NCBI GenBank assembly: GCA_052061695.1 | Contig: JBPZEY010000002.1 | DNA from: Alkalicoccus luteus | GTDB taxonomy: Bacteria; Bacillota; Bacilli; Bacillales; Salisediminibacteriaceae | Strand: one strand, 5' to 3' | Length of the DNA stretch: 64,000 nucleotides | Program-made: the position numbers and the translations under genes | Part shown: piece by piece, positions 8,095 to 17,136 of the stretch | Numbering within the stretch: the stretch's first letter is position 1 | How the letters are laid out: the number at the start of each line of letters is the position of its first letter | Notes under the pieces: generated by a model | Database searches by the model: none | What the model saw: the letters and a program-made list of their open reading frames with translations, nothing else | Told to the model about the DNA's origin: nothing

Positions 8095-11000
8095 ACGTAC
8101 AGATATTCAAAAAATCCTCGTAGTAGGGTCCGGACCAATTATTATCGGTCAGGCGGCTGAATTTGATTATGCAGGGACACAGGCTTGTCAAGCTCTGAAG
8201 GAAGAAGGATATGAAGTTATTCTCGTCAACTCTAATCCGGCTACGATTATGACCGATGCTGCAACGGCTGACAGTGTCTATATTGAACCCCTGACCCCTG
8301 AATTTGTCACTTCAGTGATCCGCAGGGAGCGGCCGGACGGCATCATTGCGACGCTTGGGGGACAAACTGGTCTGAACCTTGTCATGGAACTGGAAAAGCA
8401 GGGGATTCTCGAGCGTTACAGTATTGAACTTCTGGGAACCGACTTGGATGCGATCCGCCAGGCAGAAGACAGAGAAGCATTTCGTGAATTAATGCGCACT
8501 ATATCTCAGCCTGTGCCGGATAGTGAAATTGTTCATACAGTTGAAGAAGCAGAAGTATTTGCCAATGCGATCGGACTTCCAGTTATCGTGCGTCCTGCCT
8601 ATACGCTCGGCGGTACGGGCGGAGGAATGGCGCACACAGAGGCACAGCTTCGAGAAATCACGGCTCAAGGACTTTACGCGAGTCCCGTTAACCAGTGCCT
8701 GATCGAAAAAAGTATCGCCGGCTTTAAAGAAGTGGAATATGAAGTGATGCGCGATAAAAGCGGGCAGTCGATAGTGGTCTGTAATATGGAAAACCTCGAT
8801 CCCGTCGGCGTACACACAGGAGATTCTATCGTAGCAGCTCCCAGTCAGACACTCTCAGACAGAGAGTATCAAATGCTGCGCACCGCTTCACTGGATATTA
8901 TTTCTGCACTTGGCATCGAAGGCGGCTGCAACGTTCAGTGTGCCCTTGATCCTCACAGTGAAGATTATTACATCATTGAAGTGAATCCGCGTGTGAGCCG
9001 CTCATCTGCCCTCGCTTCCAAAGCAACAGGATATCCGATCGCCAAGCTTTCAGCTAAAATCGCCGTCGGTTACAGATTGGATGAGCTGCAAAATCCGGTT
9101 ACTAAAAATACATTTGCAAGCTTTGAACCTGCCCTGGATTACGTTGTTACAAAATGGCCAAGGTTTCCTTTTGATAAGTTTGATTCTGCCAATCGCACGC
9201 TCGGCTCGCAAATGAAAGCGACTGGAGAGGTGATGGCAATCGGCAGAACCTTGTCTGAATCTTTGCTGAAGGCTGTTCGGTCGGCCGAGATCGGGTTGTT
9301 TCACCTGATGCCGGAAGATGCGGATCGAACGGATCTGCGTGGAAAGCTTGCAGCACAAGATGATGAACGCCTTCTTTATTGTGCAGAAGCGCTTCGCGAA
9401 AGATGGACTCCGGAAGACATTCACGCTGTTACTGCTGTTGATCTTTACTTTCTTTATGAAATTCAGGAGATCGTGAAGCTCGAACAGAGGCTTGAAACAG
9501 AACCATTATCGAGTGAACTGCTTCAGGAAGTGAAAGAAGCAGGGTTTTCGAATCAGGCAGTCTCCTACTTTTCCGGAAAAGAGATCGAGGCAGTCGAAGC
9601 GATGCAGGAAACACAGAAGCTGTACCCCGTTTTTAAGATGGTGGATACGTGCGCAGGAGAGTTTGCATCTGCTACACCTTACTATTACAGTACATTCGAA
9701 GAGGAAAATGAATCGATTGTAACTGCGAAGCCTTCTATTCTGGTGCTGGGGTCCGGGCCAATCCGGATCGGCCAGGGGATCGAATTTGACTACGCGACTG
9801 TACACACGGTTAAAACGATTAAGGAAAGCGGCAGGGAAGCCATTATCATGAACAATAATCCCGAGACTGTTTCGACGGACTTTGAAATATCAGACAAGCT
9901 TTATTTTGAGCCGCTTACCATTGAAGATGTAATGAATGTGATTCGGCACGAAAAGCCGGAAGGAGTCATTGTCCAGTTTGGTGGCCAGACGGCTTTGAAC
10001 CTCGCTGGAGAATTGGAAAAGCGCGGGGTGCCAATTATTGGGACTTCCCTTGAGTTTCTTGATGCGTGTGAAGATCGGGATAAGTTTGAAGCCACTCTGC
10101 AAAAACTAAATATTCCACAGCCAGAGGGAAGAACGGCCGTATCGGTGGATGAAGCTGCAGCCATTGCGTCCGGCATCGGCTACCCGGTCTTAATCAGACC
10201 CTCCTACGTTTTAGGAGGAAGAGCCATGCAGATTCTTTATCATGAATCAGAGCTTGTCACGTATATGAAAAAAGCTGTCAAGGTTAATCACAACTATCCG
10301 GTGCTTATTGATAAGTACCTCGTCGGGAAAGAAGTGGAAGTCGATGCCGTTTGTGACGGCGAGACAGTTGTTATTCCAGGGATTATGGAGCATATAGAGC
10401 GGGCCGGGGTACATTCCGGAGATTCCATTGCTGTCTATCCGCCTCAGAATATCAGTGACCTTGTCAAAGAAAAACTGATAGACTACACGATTAAACTGGC
10501 AAAAGGGTTTCAAGTAAAAGGACTTATGAATATTCAGTTTGTCATTCAGGAAGATGATGTCTATGTACTGGAAGTAAATCCACGCTCCAGCAGAACCGTT
10601 CCGTTTCTCAGTAAAATTACGGAGATGAACATGGCAGAAGCGGCGGTAAAGAGCCTGCTTGGTCAATCACTTAAAGAGCAAGGCTTTATCTCCGGCCTGC
10701 TGGATGAGCCGGAGGAAGTGTCCGTTAAGGTACCTGTTTTCTCCTTTCAAAAGCTGCGCAGTGTCGACATAACGCTCGGACCTGAAATGAAATCAACAGG
10801 AGAGGTAATGGGACGCGATCATTCTTTGGAAAAGGCTCTGTATAAAGGACTGGTAGCATCAGGTATGGACGTGCCGCTGCACGGCAACGTGCTCTTTACA
10901 ATCGCCGATCAGGACAAAGAGGAAGCAGGGATTCTTGCCCAGCGATTTCATCAGCTCGGTTTCGATATCACTGCAACTCCTGGCACAGCGGCGTATTTGA

Positions 11001-11278
11001 GAGGTTTAGGTATTCCTTCCGAGACGGTTTACAAGGTCGGCGGAGGAAAGCCGGATATGCTGGACCTAATTTCAACACGCCAAGTACAATACATTGTAAA
11101 CACACTGACGACTGGCAAAAAGCCCGCAACGGATGGTTTCCGGATCCGTCGGGAGGCAGTGGAACGAGGCATTGTCTGTAATACGTCGCTCGATACGACA
11201 AAAGCAGTACTGCAAGTGATTGAGTCGATGCACTTCAGTACCATTCCGGTAAGGGAGAAGCAGGCGGTGACTGTATGA
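8087..11278 (+). CDS. carB: Carbamoyl-phosphate synthase large subunit, pyrimidine-specific
   Basis: A 1063-residue enzyme making carbamoyl phosphate from bicarbonate, ammonia and two ATP (PyrAB in Bacillus). Two homologous ATP-grasp halves are evident: each begins with the dinucleotide-like GSGPI.IGQ...EFDYA motif (near residues 17 and 555). A C-terminal MGS-like allosteric domain (about 930-1063) follows, the UMP/PRPP sensing region in the family. ATG 8087 overlaps carA by 8 bases and has an AGGGGG upstream. An in-frame start at 8039 lies inside carA and is rejected. Confidence 0.97.
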   Translation: MPKRTDIQKILVVGSGPIIIGQAAEFDYAGTQACQALKEEGYEVILVNSNPATIMTDAATADSVYIEPLTPEFVTSVIRRERPDGIIATLGGQTGLNLVMELEKQGILERYSIELLGTDLDAIRQAEDREAFRELMRTISQPVPDSEIVHTVEEAEVFANAIGLPVIVRPAYTLGGTGGGMAHTEAQLREITAQGLYASPVNQCLIEKSIAGFKEVEYEVMRDKSGQSIVVCNMENLDPVGVHTGDSIVAAPSQTLSDREYQMLRTASLDIISALGIEGGCNVQCALDPHSEDYYIIEVNPRVSRSSALASKATGYPIAKLSAKIAVGYRLDELQNPVTKNTFASFEPALDYVVTKWPRFPFDKFDSANRTLGSQMKATGEVMAIGRTLSESLLKAVRSAEIGLFHLMPEDADRTDLRGKLAAQDDERLLYCAEALRERWTPEDIHAVTAVDLYFLYEIQEIVKLEQRLETEPLSSELLQEVKEAGFSNQAVSYFSGKEIEAVEAMQETQKLYPVFKMVDTCAGEFASATPYYYSTFEEENESIVTAKPSILVLGSGPIRIGQGIEFDYATVHTVKTIKESGREAIIMNNNPETVSTDFEISDKLYFEPLTIEDVMNVIRHEKPEGVIVQFGGQTALNLAGELEKRGVPIIGTSLEFLDACEDRDKFEATLQKLNIPQPEGRTAVSVDEAAAIASGIGYPVLIRPSYVLGGRAMQILYHESELVTYMKKAVKVNHNYPVLIDKYLVGKEVEVDAVCDGETVVIPGIMEHIERAGVHSGDSIAVYPPQNISDLVKEKLIDYTIKLAKGFQVKGLMNIQFVIQEDDVYVLEVNPRSSRTVPFLSKITEMNMAEAAVKSLLGQSLKEQGFISGLLDEPEEVSVKVPVFSFQKLRSVDITLGPEMKSTGEVMGRDHSLEKALYKGLVASGMDVPLHGNVLFTIADQDKEEAGILAQRFHQLGFDITATPGTAAYLRGLGIPSETVYKVGGGKPDMLDLISTRQVQYIVNTLTTGKKPATDGFRIRREAVERGIVCNTSLDTTKAVLQVIESMHFSTIPVREKQAVTV

Positions 11279-12018
11279 TCAAAGAAAAACTGAAGTTAGT
11301 GGAGAAGGAAGAAGTCGCAAAAAATGTCTACAAATTCACCATGGAAGGTTCTCAGATTCCGTCTCAATGCACACCAGGCCGATTTCTGCACGTGCAGGCA
11401 GGGGATGGGAGAGCGATGCTGCTAAGAAGACCTATCAGCATAAGCGCTGCTGATGAACGAACGGTTGTCATTATCTTTCGAGCGTCCGGGGCAGGGACAG
11501 AAGCAATTGCCTCCGTAAGGATCGGGGATACGATTGATGTGTTTGGCCCTCTCGGCCAGGGATTTCCCATGCTTGAGGATGGTACAGCTCTGCTGATAGG
11601 CGGCGGGGTAGGAGTACCGCCGCTCTATTTCCTTGCGGAAGAGCTGGTAAAAAACGGTGTCAGCGTAAAAGCAGTTATTGGCTTCCGGTCAGCTGAAGAT
11701 GTGTTTCTTGAAAAAGAGCTTCGCCACCTGGGCGAAGTAGAAGTAACAACGGAAAACGGCTCATACGGCACAAAAGGATACGTCACTGATGCTGCACTAC
11801 TCAAATCAGCGTTTACCACCTTTTATGCGTGCGGCCCGAAAGCAATGCTGCGTCCGCTTCAAGATACGATGGATGCTCCTGGCTACGTCTCTCTTGAAGA
11901 ACGAATGGGATGCGGAATCGGGGCCTGCTTTGCCTGCGTATGCGATAAAAAGGAAGGCGGCTACGTGAAAATATGCAGCGATGGCCCTGTGTTTGAGAAA
12001 GGAGTGGTTCAGCTGTGA
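11275..12018 (+). CDS. pyrK: Dihydroorotate dehydrogenase B electron-transfer subunit
   Basis: A 247-residue iron-sulfur flavoprotein that passes electrons from PyrD to NAD+. An N-terminal ferredoxin-reductase-like FAD domain (RRPISIS near residue 50) is followed by the NAD domain (LIGGGVGVPPL). The C-terminal cysteine cluster has Cys213, Cys218, Cys221 and Cys234 (CGIGACFAC...ICSDGP) suited to a [2Fe-2S] centre. The start overlaps carB (ATGA). The next gene is its partner pyrD. Confidence 0.96.
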   Translation: MIKEKLKLVEKEEVAKNVYKFTMEGSQIPSQCTPGRFLHVQAGDGRAMLLRRPISISAADERTVVIIFRASGAGTEAIASVRIGDTIDVFGPLGQGFPMLEDGTALLIGGGVGVPPLYFLAEELVKNGVSVKAVIGFRSAEDVFLEKELRHLGEVEVTTENGSYGTKGYVTDAALLKSAFTTFYACGPKAMLRPLQDTMDAPGYVSLEERMGCGIGACFACVCDKKEGGYVKICSDGPVFEKGVVQL

Positions 12019-12947
12019 GCAGATTAAAAACGGTGCTGCCGGGTTTGGATATGAAAAATCCAGTGATGCCGGCTTCAGGTTGTTTTGCGTTCGGCGCGGA
12101 ATTTGCTGATTTGTACGATCTGTCACTGCTTGGAGCCGCTGCGGTAAAAGCAGCAACACCAGAGCCCAGGCGCGGCAATCCGGTTCCAAGAGTAGCTGAG
12201 ACAGACAGCGGGATGCTCAATGCAATCGGGCTTCAGAATCCAGGTGCCAAAGCGATCAAGGCGGATCATCTCAACCATTGCGGACAAGCCGGGATTCCCG
12301 TACTGGCTAACATTGCAGGCACCTCCATCGACGATTACTGCGAAGCAGCAAGTGTGATGGCGGATGCCCCGGAAGTTGGGGCGCTGGAGCTTAATATTTC
12401 CTGTCCAAATGTGAAAGAAGGCGGCATTCAATTTGGTAATGATCCGGAGCTCGCTGCCGAAGTAACGCGGGCTGTCTGCAACATCTCCAACAAGCCCGTT
12501 TATGTAAAGCTTTCTCCGAATACCGGGGACATCTCAGCGATTGCGAAATCCGTCGAGAAAGCTGGCGCTTCAGGTCTCAGTATGATCAACACATTGATAG
12601 GCATGCGCCTGGATACGGAAACGGGAAAGCCAATATTAGCAAATAAAACCGGAGGACTTTCCGGACCGGCAGTCAAGCCTGTAGCAATTCGAATGATTTA
12701 TGAAGTAAGCCAGCAAACGGACCTCCCAATTATCGGGATGGGCGGAATTTCATCGGTTGAAGATATTATTGACTTTTTCAGTGCAGGGGCATCTGCTGTC
12801 GCTGTGGGAACAGCTAATTTTCAAAACCCGTTCATCTGTCCGGAGTTGATTGAGCAATTGGATGAATGGCTTGCAAGACGGCAAATAGCGCATGTTTCTG
12901 ATTTAACAGGAAGGAGTTGGAAATCTTGCAGCGTCCCATCATTGTAG
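12015..12947 (+). CDS. pyrD: Dihydroorotate dehydrogenase B catalytic subunit
   Basis: A 310-residue class 1B enzyme oxidising dihydroorotate to orotate with FMN. The active-site motif NISCPNVKEGG has Cys130, the base used by class 1 enzymes. GMGGISSVED near the C-terminus binds the FMN phosphate. It starts with GTG in a GTGA overlap with the pyrK stop, so the two subunits are made together. The 3' end overlaps pyrF by 22 bases. Confidence 0.96.
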   Translation: MSRLKTVLPGLDMKNPVMPASGCFAFGAEFADLYDLSLLGAAAVKAATPEPRRGNPVPRVAETDSGMLNAIGLQNPGAKAIKADHLNHCGQAGIPVLANIAGTSIDDYCEAASVMADAPEVGALELNISCPNVKEGGIQFGNDPELAAEVTRAVCNISNKPVYVKLSPNTGDISAIAKSVEKAGASGLSMINTLIGMRLDTETGKPILANKTGGLSGPAVKPVAIRMIYEVSQQTDLPIIGMGGISSVEDIIDFFSAGASAVAVGTANFQNPFICPELIEQLDEWLARRQIAHVSDLTGRSWKSCSVPSL

Positions 12948-13639
12948 CACTGGATGTTGAAAATAAAGCAAAAGCATCGATGCTCCTGGAGCAGCTCGGG
13001 AGCGATGTCTATGTCAAAATCGGCATGGAGTTGTTTTATAAGGAAGGCCTTTCTTTTGTTGAATCTGTTAAACAGCGCGGACACGGAGTATTTCTGGATG
13101 TCAAAATGCATGACATTCCCGAAACTGTCAAGCGGGCGATGACGATTGTCGCTGCTTCCGGAATTGATCTTGTTAATGTCCATGCACTCGGCGGAAGACG
13201 CATGATGGAAGCAGCCCGGGAAGGCATCGAAATTGGTTCAGGCTCTCCCGGCCGTCCTGCACTGATTGCTGTGACCCAGCTGACGAGTACTTCTGATGCG
13301 CAAGTTGTTGCGGAACAAGGCGTGACGTCCGGATTAGCGCATTCGGTTGAACAGCTTGCTCTCCTTACGAAGCAGAGCGGGTTGGATGGGGTCGTGTGCT
13401 CCGTTCATGAAACAAAACAGATTAAACACGTTTGCGGCAGTGATTTTCTTTGTGTCACACCTGGAATCCGCTCGGCTCAAACAGCAGAGCACGATCAGGT
13501 GCGGACTGCGACTCCCGCTGATGCTGCAGCAGCAGGAGCAGATGCGATTGTGTGCGGCCGGCAAATTACGAGAAGCAGCAATCCTTATAAAGCGTATCAA
13601 GCAATTCAAAAGGAGTGGTTAAGCAATGAACCAGTATAA
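12926..13639 (+). CDS. pyrF: Orotidine 5'-phosphate decarboxylase
   Basis: A 237-residue TIM-barrel enzyme converting OMP to UMP. The catalytic Asp-Lys-Asp array is in FLDVKMHDIP, and VTPGIR marks the phosphate-binding loop. TTG 12926 is preferred: AGGAG (12912-12916) is 9 bases upstream, whereas the in-frame TTG at 12917 directly abuts the SD. It overlaps pyrD at its 5' end and pyrE at its 3' end. Confidence 0.95.
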   Translation: MQRPIIVALDVENKAKASMLLEQLGSDVYVKIGMELFYKEGLSFVESVKQRGHGVFLDVKMHDIPETVKRAMTIVAASGIDLVNVHALGGRRMMEAAREGIEIGSGSPGRPALIAVTQLTSTSDAQVVAEQGVTSGLAHSVEQLALLTKQSGLDGVVCSVHETKQIKHVCGSDFLCVTPGIRSAQTAEHDQVRTATPADAAAAGADAIVCGRQITRSSNPYKAYQAIQKEWLSNEPV

Positions 13640-14261
13640 GGCAGCGGAATTGCTGCTTGATATAGAAGCTGTTGTCCTATCACCTGAGCACCCGTTTACA
13701 TGGAGCTCCGGACTGCAATCCCCTATCTATTGTGATAACCGTTTACTGATGAGTTATCCGGATGCCCGTAAACAAGTAGCAGAATGGTTCTCCGCAAAAG
13801 CTCGTGAGCTCGGTGCGGATATAATTGCAGGCACTGCAACAGCAGGAATTCCACATGCTGCCTGGGCTGCTGATCTGGCCGGACTGCCCATGATTTATGT
13901 ACGGAGTTCACCAAAATCACACGGGCGGAAAAATAAAATAGAAGGAAATCTTCCGCAGGGAGCGAAAGTATTGATTGTTGAAGATTTACTTTCAACAGGA
14001 GGATCTGCCTTCAAAGCAGCGGAGGCTGTTGAAGAAGAAGGCGGCATTCCGGTTGGCATTGCAGCCATTTTTACATACGAACTGCATATTCTTCAGCGGC
14101 AAATTGAAAAGCGTTCTTTTCCCGTAGAGGCATTAACGTCTTTTCCGATTCTGCTTGATACCGCAAAAAGCCGGAAAGTTATCTCCGGCCAAGAGGCAGA
14201 TCAGTTAGCGAACTGGAATACAGATCCTGCAGGATGGAGCGATGCTTTTACAAGGAGTTGA
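13626..14261 (+). CDS. pyrE: Orotate phosphoribosyltransferase
   Basis: A 211-residue type I phosphoribosyltransferase attaching ribose-5-phosphate from PRPP to orotate. The PRPP motif VLIVEDLLSTGGS lies near residues 117-129, and RSSPKSHGRKNKIEG is the flexible catalytic loop. ATG 13626 overlaps pyrF by 14 bases and has AGGAG at 13611-13615. It is the last recognisable pyrimidine gene of the operon. Confidence 0.96.
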   Translation: MNQYKAAELLLDIEAVVLSPEHPFTWSSGLQSPIYCDNRLLMSYPDARKQVAEWFSAKARELGADIIAGTATAGIPHAAWAADLAGLPMIYVRSSPKSHGRKNKIEGNLPQGAKVLIVEDLLSTGGSAFKAAEAVEEEGGIPVGIAAIFTYELHILQRQIEKRSFPVEALTSFPILLDTAKSRKVISGQEADQLANWNTDPAGWSDAFTRS

Positions 14262-14266
14262 GCGGC

Positions 14267-14896
14267 GTGAGAAGATTTACTGCAGCAGATTTTGACAATA
14301 AAACCGATTTCTTTGATCAAATGGCAGCTTCATCCTGGTTTATTCAGCTTCAACATGAGGCCAGCCGGAATTTATCAGGAACGAACCTTCTCGATGCCGG
14401 CTGCGGAACAGGAAGACTTGCCGCAAGGCTTCAGCAGTTTGAAAACAGAGTGGGTGTTGATCTTTCCACAGAGATGGTCAGAGAAGCATCTGAGCTTCAC
14501 AGCAAAGAAGCTGGACTGACATTTGTAACAGCAGACGTGGAGGCGCTCCCGTTTCCGGATTATCAATTTGATGCCGTCATCAGCACTTGCGTATTGTTTC
14601 TGCTCCCTGATCCAGAACGCGCTTTAGCAGAATTATACCGGGTACAGACAAAAGGGGGAGAACTGCGCTTGTTAAACCCTTCTCCTGCATTTTCCTTCGC
14701 GCGGGCGGAAAAAGATGCTCATCATTTGCCTGCACAAGAACGAAACGGCCTGCTTCAGTGGGGGCGTATAGCTGAACGGCGGCATCGATTTACTGAGCTT
14801 GAACTGAAGCATCGACTTGCTGCTGCTGGCTACCGGGAAGCAGATGTCTCTTTATCCACGTGCGGGCGTGCAACGATTGCTGCTGCCATTAAATAA
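14267..14896 (+). CDS. Class I SAM-dependent methyltransferase (unknown substrate)
   Basis: A 209-residue protein with the SAM-binding motif I LDAGCGTGRLAARL (about residues 42-55), an acidic motif II after GVDLS, and the post-motif DAVISTCVLFLLPDPERAL, typical of Methyltransf_11 (UbiE-like) proteins. GTG 14267 is chosen since AAGGAG (14252-14257) is 9 bases upstream. An in-frame ATG at 14234 lies inside pyrE. Only 5 bases separate it from the pyrE stop, so it is probably transcribed with the pyr operon. Substrate and role cannot be deduced. In B. subtilis pyrE is followed by cys genes instead. Confidence 0.8.
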   Translation: MRRFTAADFDNKTDFFDQMAASSWFIQLQHEASRNLSGTNLLDAGCGTGRLAARLQQFENRVGVDLSTEMVREASELHSKEAGLTFVTADVEALPFPDYQFDAVISTCVLFLLPDPERALAELYRVQTKGGELRLLNPSPAFSFARAEKDAHHLPAQERNGLLQWGRIAERRHRFTELELKHRLAAAGYREADVSLSTCGRATIAAAIK

Positions 14897-14916
14897 AGCT
14901 GAGAGGAAGGTGACAA

Positions 14917-15096
14917 GTGCTGCCGTTTCTAGGTTTTCTCTTATGGCTTTATAATCCCTGGTCCATCTTATTCACGTATTCAAAGCAGACAGACCCAGCA
15001 CCGGCTCTTCTAGTCAAAAGAAGGGCTGGTGCTGATTTTCTATCGTCATGCTGTCACAAGACAGCTTCCAAGGAAGATGTTGAATCGGCGTTTTGA
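14917..15096 (+). CDS. Possible 59-residue membrane peptide overlapping the pyr terminator
   Basis: An open frame from GTG 14917 to TGA 15096 with a good SD (AGGAAGG within 14904-14910). The first 20 residues are strongly hydrophobic (MLPFLGFLLWLYNPWSILF), then it becomes basic and Cys-containing. The second half is encoded by the terminator stem at 14997-15033, which argues that translation of the full length is accidental or that the frame is a short leader. No family recognised. Confidence 0.25.
   Translation: MLPFLGFLLWLYNPWSILFTYSKQTDPAPALLVKRRAGADFLSSCCHKTASKEDVESAF
14997..15039 (+). terminator. Probable terminator of the pyr operon
   Basis: A 15-bp stem with G-T pairs (14997-15011 with 15019-15033) and a 7-base loop, followed by a short GATTTTC tract. 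The weak T-run makes it a moderate terminator. It is the first strong hairpin after the methyltransferase gene. The rest of the 14897-15149 gap shows nothing else clear. Confidence 0.65.
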
Positions 15097-15149
15097 TTCT
15101 CATGATCAGGGTACGGTCAGCATAGGAGATGAGGATAGGGGGAGATGAA

Positions 15150-15461
15150 TTGTTTCACGAACCGCTTTCGACTGGCAGCTGGCTGTTAGTTGTTACTGTA
15201 ACTGCTGCGGTGGTATGCTTTTCTATTTGGAAGGGTCTTCAGCTGAATCGATACGTTGCCGCCGGATCCGTTGTAATCGCAGCAGCGTTAATCCCACTGG
15301 TTTCTATATTGGAGCTGATGACATACAGCTATCCGGCACCCGAGCTACCGCAGCTTGTTGAGAGGCTGATGCAGGCAGAACCACTTGCAGGGACGGTCCT
15401 GCTGCTGCATCTGTATGTGTTCTTAGTTCCGGTTTATCTTATTTTGAAGACAAAGCATTGA
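15150..15461 (+). CDS. Hypothetical three-helix membrane protein
   Basis: A 103-residue protein not assigned to a family. Three hydrophobic segments are visible: SWLLVVTVTAAVVCFSIW (about 10-27), AAGSVVIAAALIPLVSILEL (about 36-55) and a C-terminal LLLHLYVFLVPVYLIL. A short periplasmic or outer loop rich in Pro and Glu lies between helices 2 and 3. TTG 15150 is chosen because AGGGGGAG (15137-15144) precedes it. An ATG at 15129 directly abuts its AGGAG and is less likely. A terminator follows at 15471. Confidence 0.65.
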   Translation: MFHEPLSTGSWLLVVTVTAAVVCFSIWKGLQLNRYVAAGSVVIAAALIPLVSILELMTYSYPAPELPQLVERLMQAEPLAGTVLLLHLYVFLVPVYLILKTKH

Positions 15462-15470
15462 TTTTCTGCG

Positions 15471-15501
15471 GCCTCCATGATATTCTCATGAAGGCTTTTT
15501 T
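15471..15501 (+). terminator. Intrinsic terminator
   Basis: GCCTCCATGA (15471-15480) pairs with TCATGAAGGC (15486-15495) with one mismatch, a TATTC loop, then six T (15496-15501). It ends the small membrane protein gene. Confidence 0.88.
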
Positions 15502-15507
15502 ACATTA

Positions 15508-15519
15508 GTGATTTATCAC
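15508..15519. promoter_or_regulatory. Short palindrome upstream of the antiporter gene
   Basis: A perfect GTGAT-TT-ATCAC inverted repeat lies between the preceding terminator and the SD (AGGAG) of the antiporter gene. It may be a repressor half-site pair or chance. No clear promoter is visible around it. Confidence 0.25.
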
Positions 15520-15544
15520 GATAAAGACAGGAGCGTACCGTTTT

Positions 15545-16885
15545 ATGAATGCAGTTATCATTGCCGTATTAGTCATGATCGTTCTCAGCCTATCCCGTGT
15601 TCACGTAGTTGTGGCTCTTCTCCTCGGGGCGGCAGCCGGTGGAATCACAGCCGGAATGGGGATAAGTGAGACAATCCAAGTGTTCTCAGATGGACTGGGG
15701 ACAAATGCGCAAATCGCGTTAAGCTACGGACTTCTTGGAGCATTTGCAGCAGGTATCACGTTTACGGGTATTCCTGATAAGCTCGTAGCTGGAGCAGTAA
15801 AGCTGCTGGGAAGGCGCGGTGAGGCAAGGAAAACGACACTTGTGAAAGTGCTGCTTCTTTTCACTACAGCACTGATCGCCTGCTTTTCCCAGAATCTTGT
15901 ACCGGTTCACATTGCGTTTATCCCGCTTCTCATCCCGCCTTTGCTGAAGGTGTTTAATGAACTTTTGCTTGACCGGCGGGCAGCAGCCACTGCTTTAACG
16001 TTTGGATTAAAAGCTCCCTATATTCTGCTTCCAGCAGGATACGGCCTGATTTTCCACCAGACAATAGCAGAAAACATGGAAGCGAGCGGAATGGCGATTG
16101 ACCTCGCTGACATTCCCGTCGCTATGGCACTCCCTGTAGCCGGAATGGTGGCAGGACTCGCAGTTGCCATCTTAGTGACGTACCGCAAAAATCGCTCCTA
16201 TGAAAACAGAGATATTGCAGAAGCCGGCTCTGACAGGGAAGCACCGCCTTACGGAACAGCAGTGGGAACGCTCGCTGTGCTCGCCGTACTGGCTGCTCAA
16301 ATCTGGTCAGATTCCATGATTTTTGGTGTCTTTGCAGGGTTGGCACTGTTGTATCTGTACTTTGGAGTGCTGCACGTTTTAAAAAAATTCACGCTTCAGG
16401 AAGCGGACGGCCTAATTACAAGCGGAATGAAAATGCTCGCCTTCATTGGGTTTGTTATGATCACAGCTGGAGGATTTGCAGAAGTGATACGGGAGAGCGG
16501 CCACGTAGAGCTTCTTGTTGCATCTACAGAAGACTGGTTTGATGGCAGGCAGGCTCTGGCTGCGCTCGTTATGCTGCTGATTGGTCTTTTTATCACAATG
16601 GGAATCGGGTCCTCTTTTGCTACTGTGCCTATTTTGGCAGCCATTTTCGTGCCGCTTGCCGCATCACTCGGATTTTCACCGCTGGCAGTTATTGCCCTGA
16701 TCGGAACCGCTGGTGCGCTTGGAGACGCAGGAAGTCCGGCCTCTGACAGTACGCTTGGGCCGACAGCCGGGCTGAATGCAGACGGCCAGCATAATCATAT
16801 CTGGGATACCGTTGTTCCGACCTTCCTGCACTTCAATATTCCGCTGCTCCTGTTTGGCTGGGCGGCAGTGATGATGTTTATGTAA
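15545..16885 (+). CDS. yuiF: YuiF-family Na+/H+ antiporter-like transporter
   Basis: A 446-residue polytopic membrane protein resembling B. subtilis YuiF along its length, including SQNLVPVHIAFIPLLIPPLL near residue 115 and the C-terminal signature GDAGSPASDSTLGPT...GQHNHIWDTVVPTFLHFN. The family (Na_H_antiporter, NhaC-like) exchanges cations, and an amino-acid exchange role has also been proposed for relatives, so the substrate is uncertain. About 11-12 transmembrane segments are visible. It stands alone between two terminators. Confidence 0.85.
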   Translation: MNAVIIAVLVMIVLSLSRVHVVVALLLGAAAGGITAGMGISETIQVFSDGLGTNAQIALSYGLLGAFAAGITFTGIPDKLVAGAVKLLGRRGEARKTTLVKVLLLFTTALIACFSQNLVPVHIAFIPLLIPPLLKVFNELLLDRRAAATALTFGLKAPYILLPAGYGLIFHQTIAENMEASGMAIDLADIPVAMALPVAGMVAGLAVAILVTYRKNRSYENRDIAEAGSDREAPPYGTAVGTLAVLAVLAAQIWSDSMIFGVFAGLALLYLYFGVLHVLKKFTLQEADGLITSGMKMLAFIGFVMITAGGFAEVIRESGHVELLVASTEDWFDGRQALAALVMLLIGLFITMGIGSSFATVPILAAIFVPLAASLGFSPLAVIALIGTAGALGDAGSPASDSTLGPTAGLNADGQHNHIWDTVVPTFLHFNIPLLLFGWAAVMMFM

Positions 16886-16890
16886 GAAGC

Positions 16891-16925
16891 AACTGTTCAG
16901 AGCTCGATGCTCTGGACAGTTTTTT
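16891..16925 (+). terminator. Intrinsic terminator after yuiF
   Basis: AACTGTTCAGAGC (16891-16903) pairs with GCTCTGGACAGTT (16909-16921), one G-T pair, a five-base loop, then a T-run to 16925. Confidence 0.9.
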
Positions 16926-16991
16926 CGATTTAAAGACAGGTAACAAGACGAAACACGAGGCAGATTCGTATTATTTCCGCGCATGTAAGAG

Positions 16992-16997
16992 TATAAT
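16992..16997 (+). promoter_or_regulatory. Candidate -10 element upstream of the ABC exporter genes
   Basis: A perfect TATAAT at 16992-16997, 140 bases ahead of the first ABC gene. No good -35 lies 16-18 bases upstream, so it is only a candidate. The 16926-17136 gap shows no gene; it ends with the GGAAGGAGG ribosome-binding site of the next gene. Confidence 0.35.
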
Positions 16998-17136
16998 CCA
17001 GTGAAAAGGTGAAAATATTCAGAAATCACCTGATCATTCCAGTTGAAAGCCATATCCGGCTGAAAACAGCGCTGGATTATTATTTCGGAAACCGATATAT
17101 TAGAAGAACTGCCATTGATCGGAAGGAGGAATTGTT

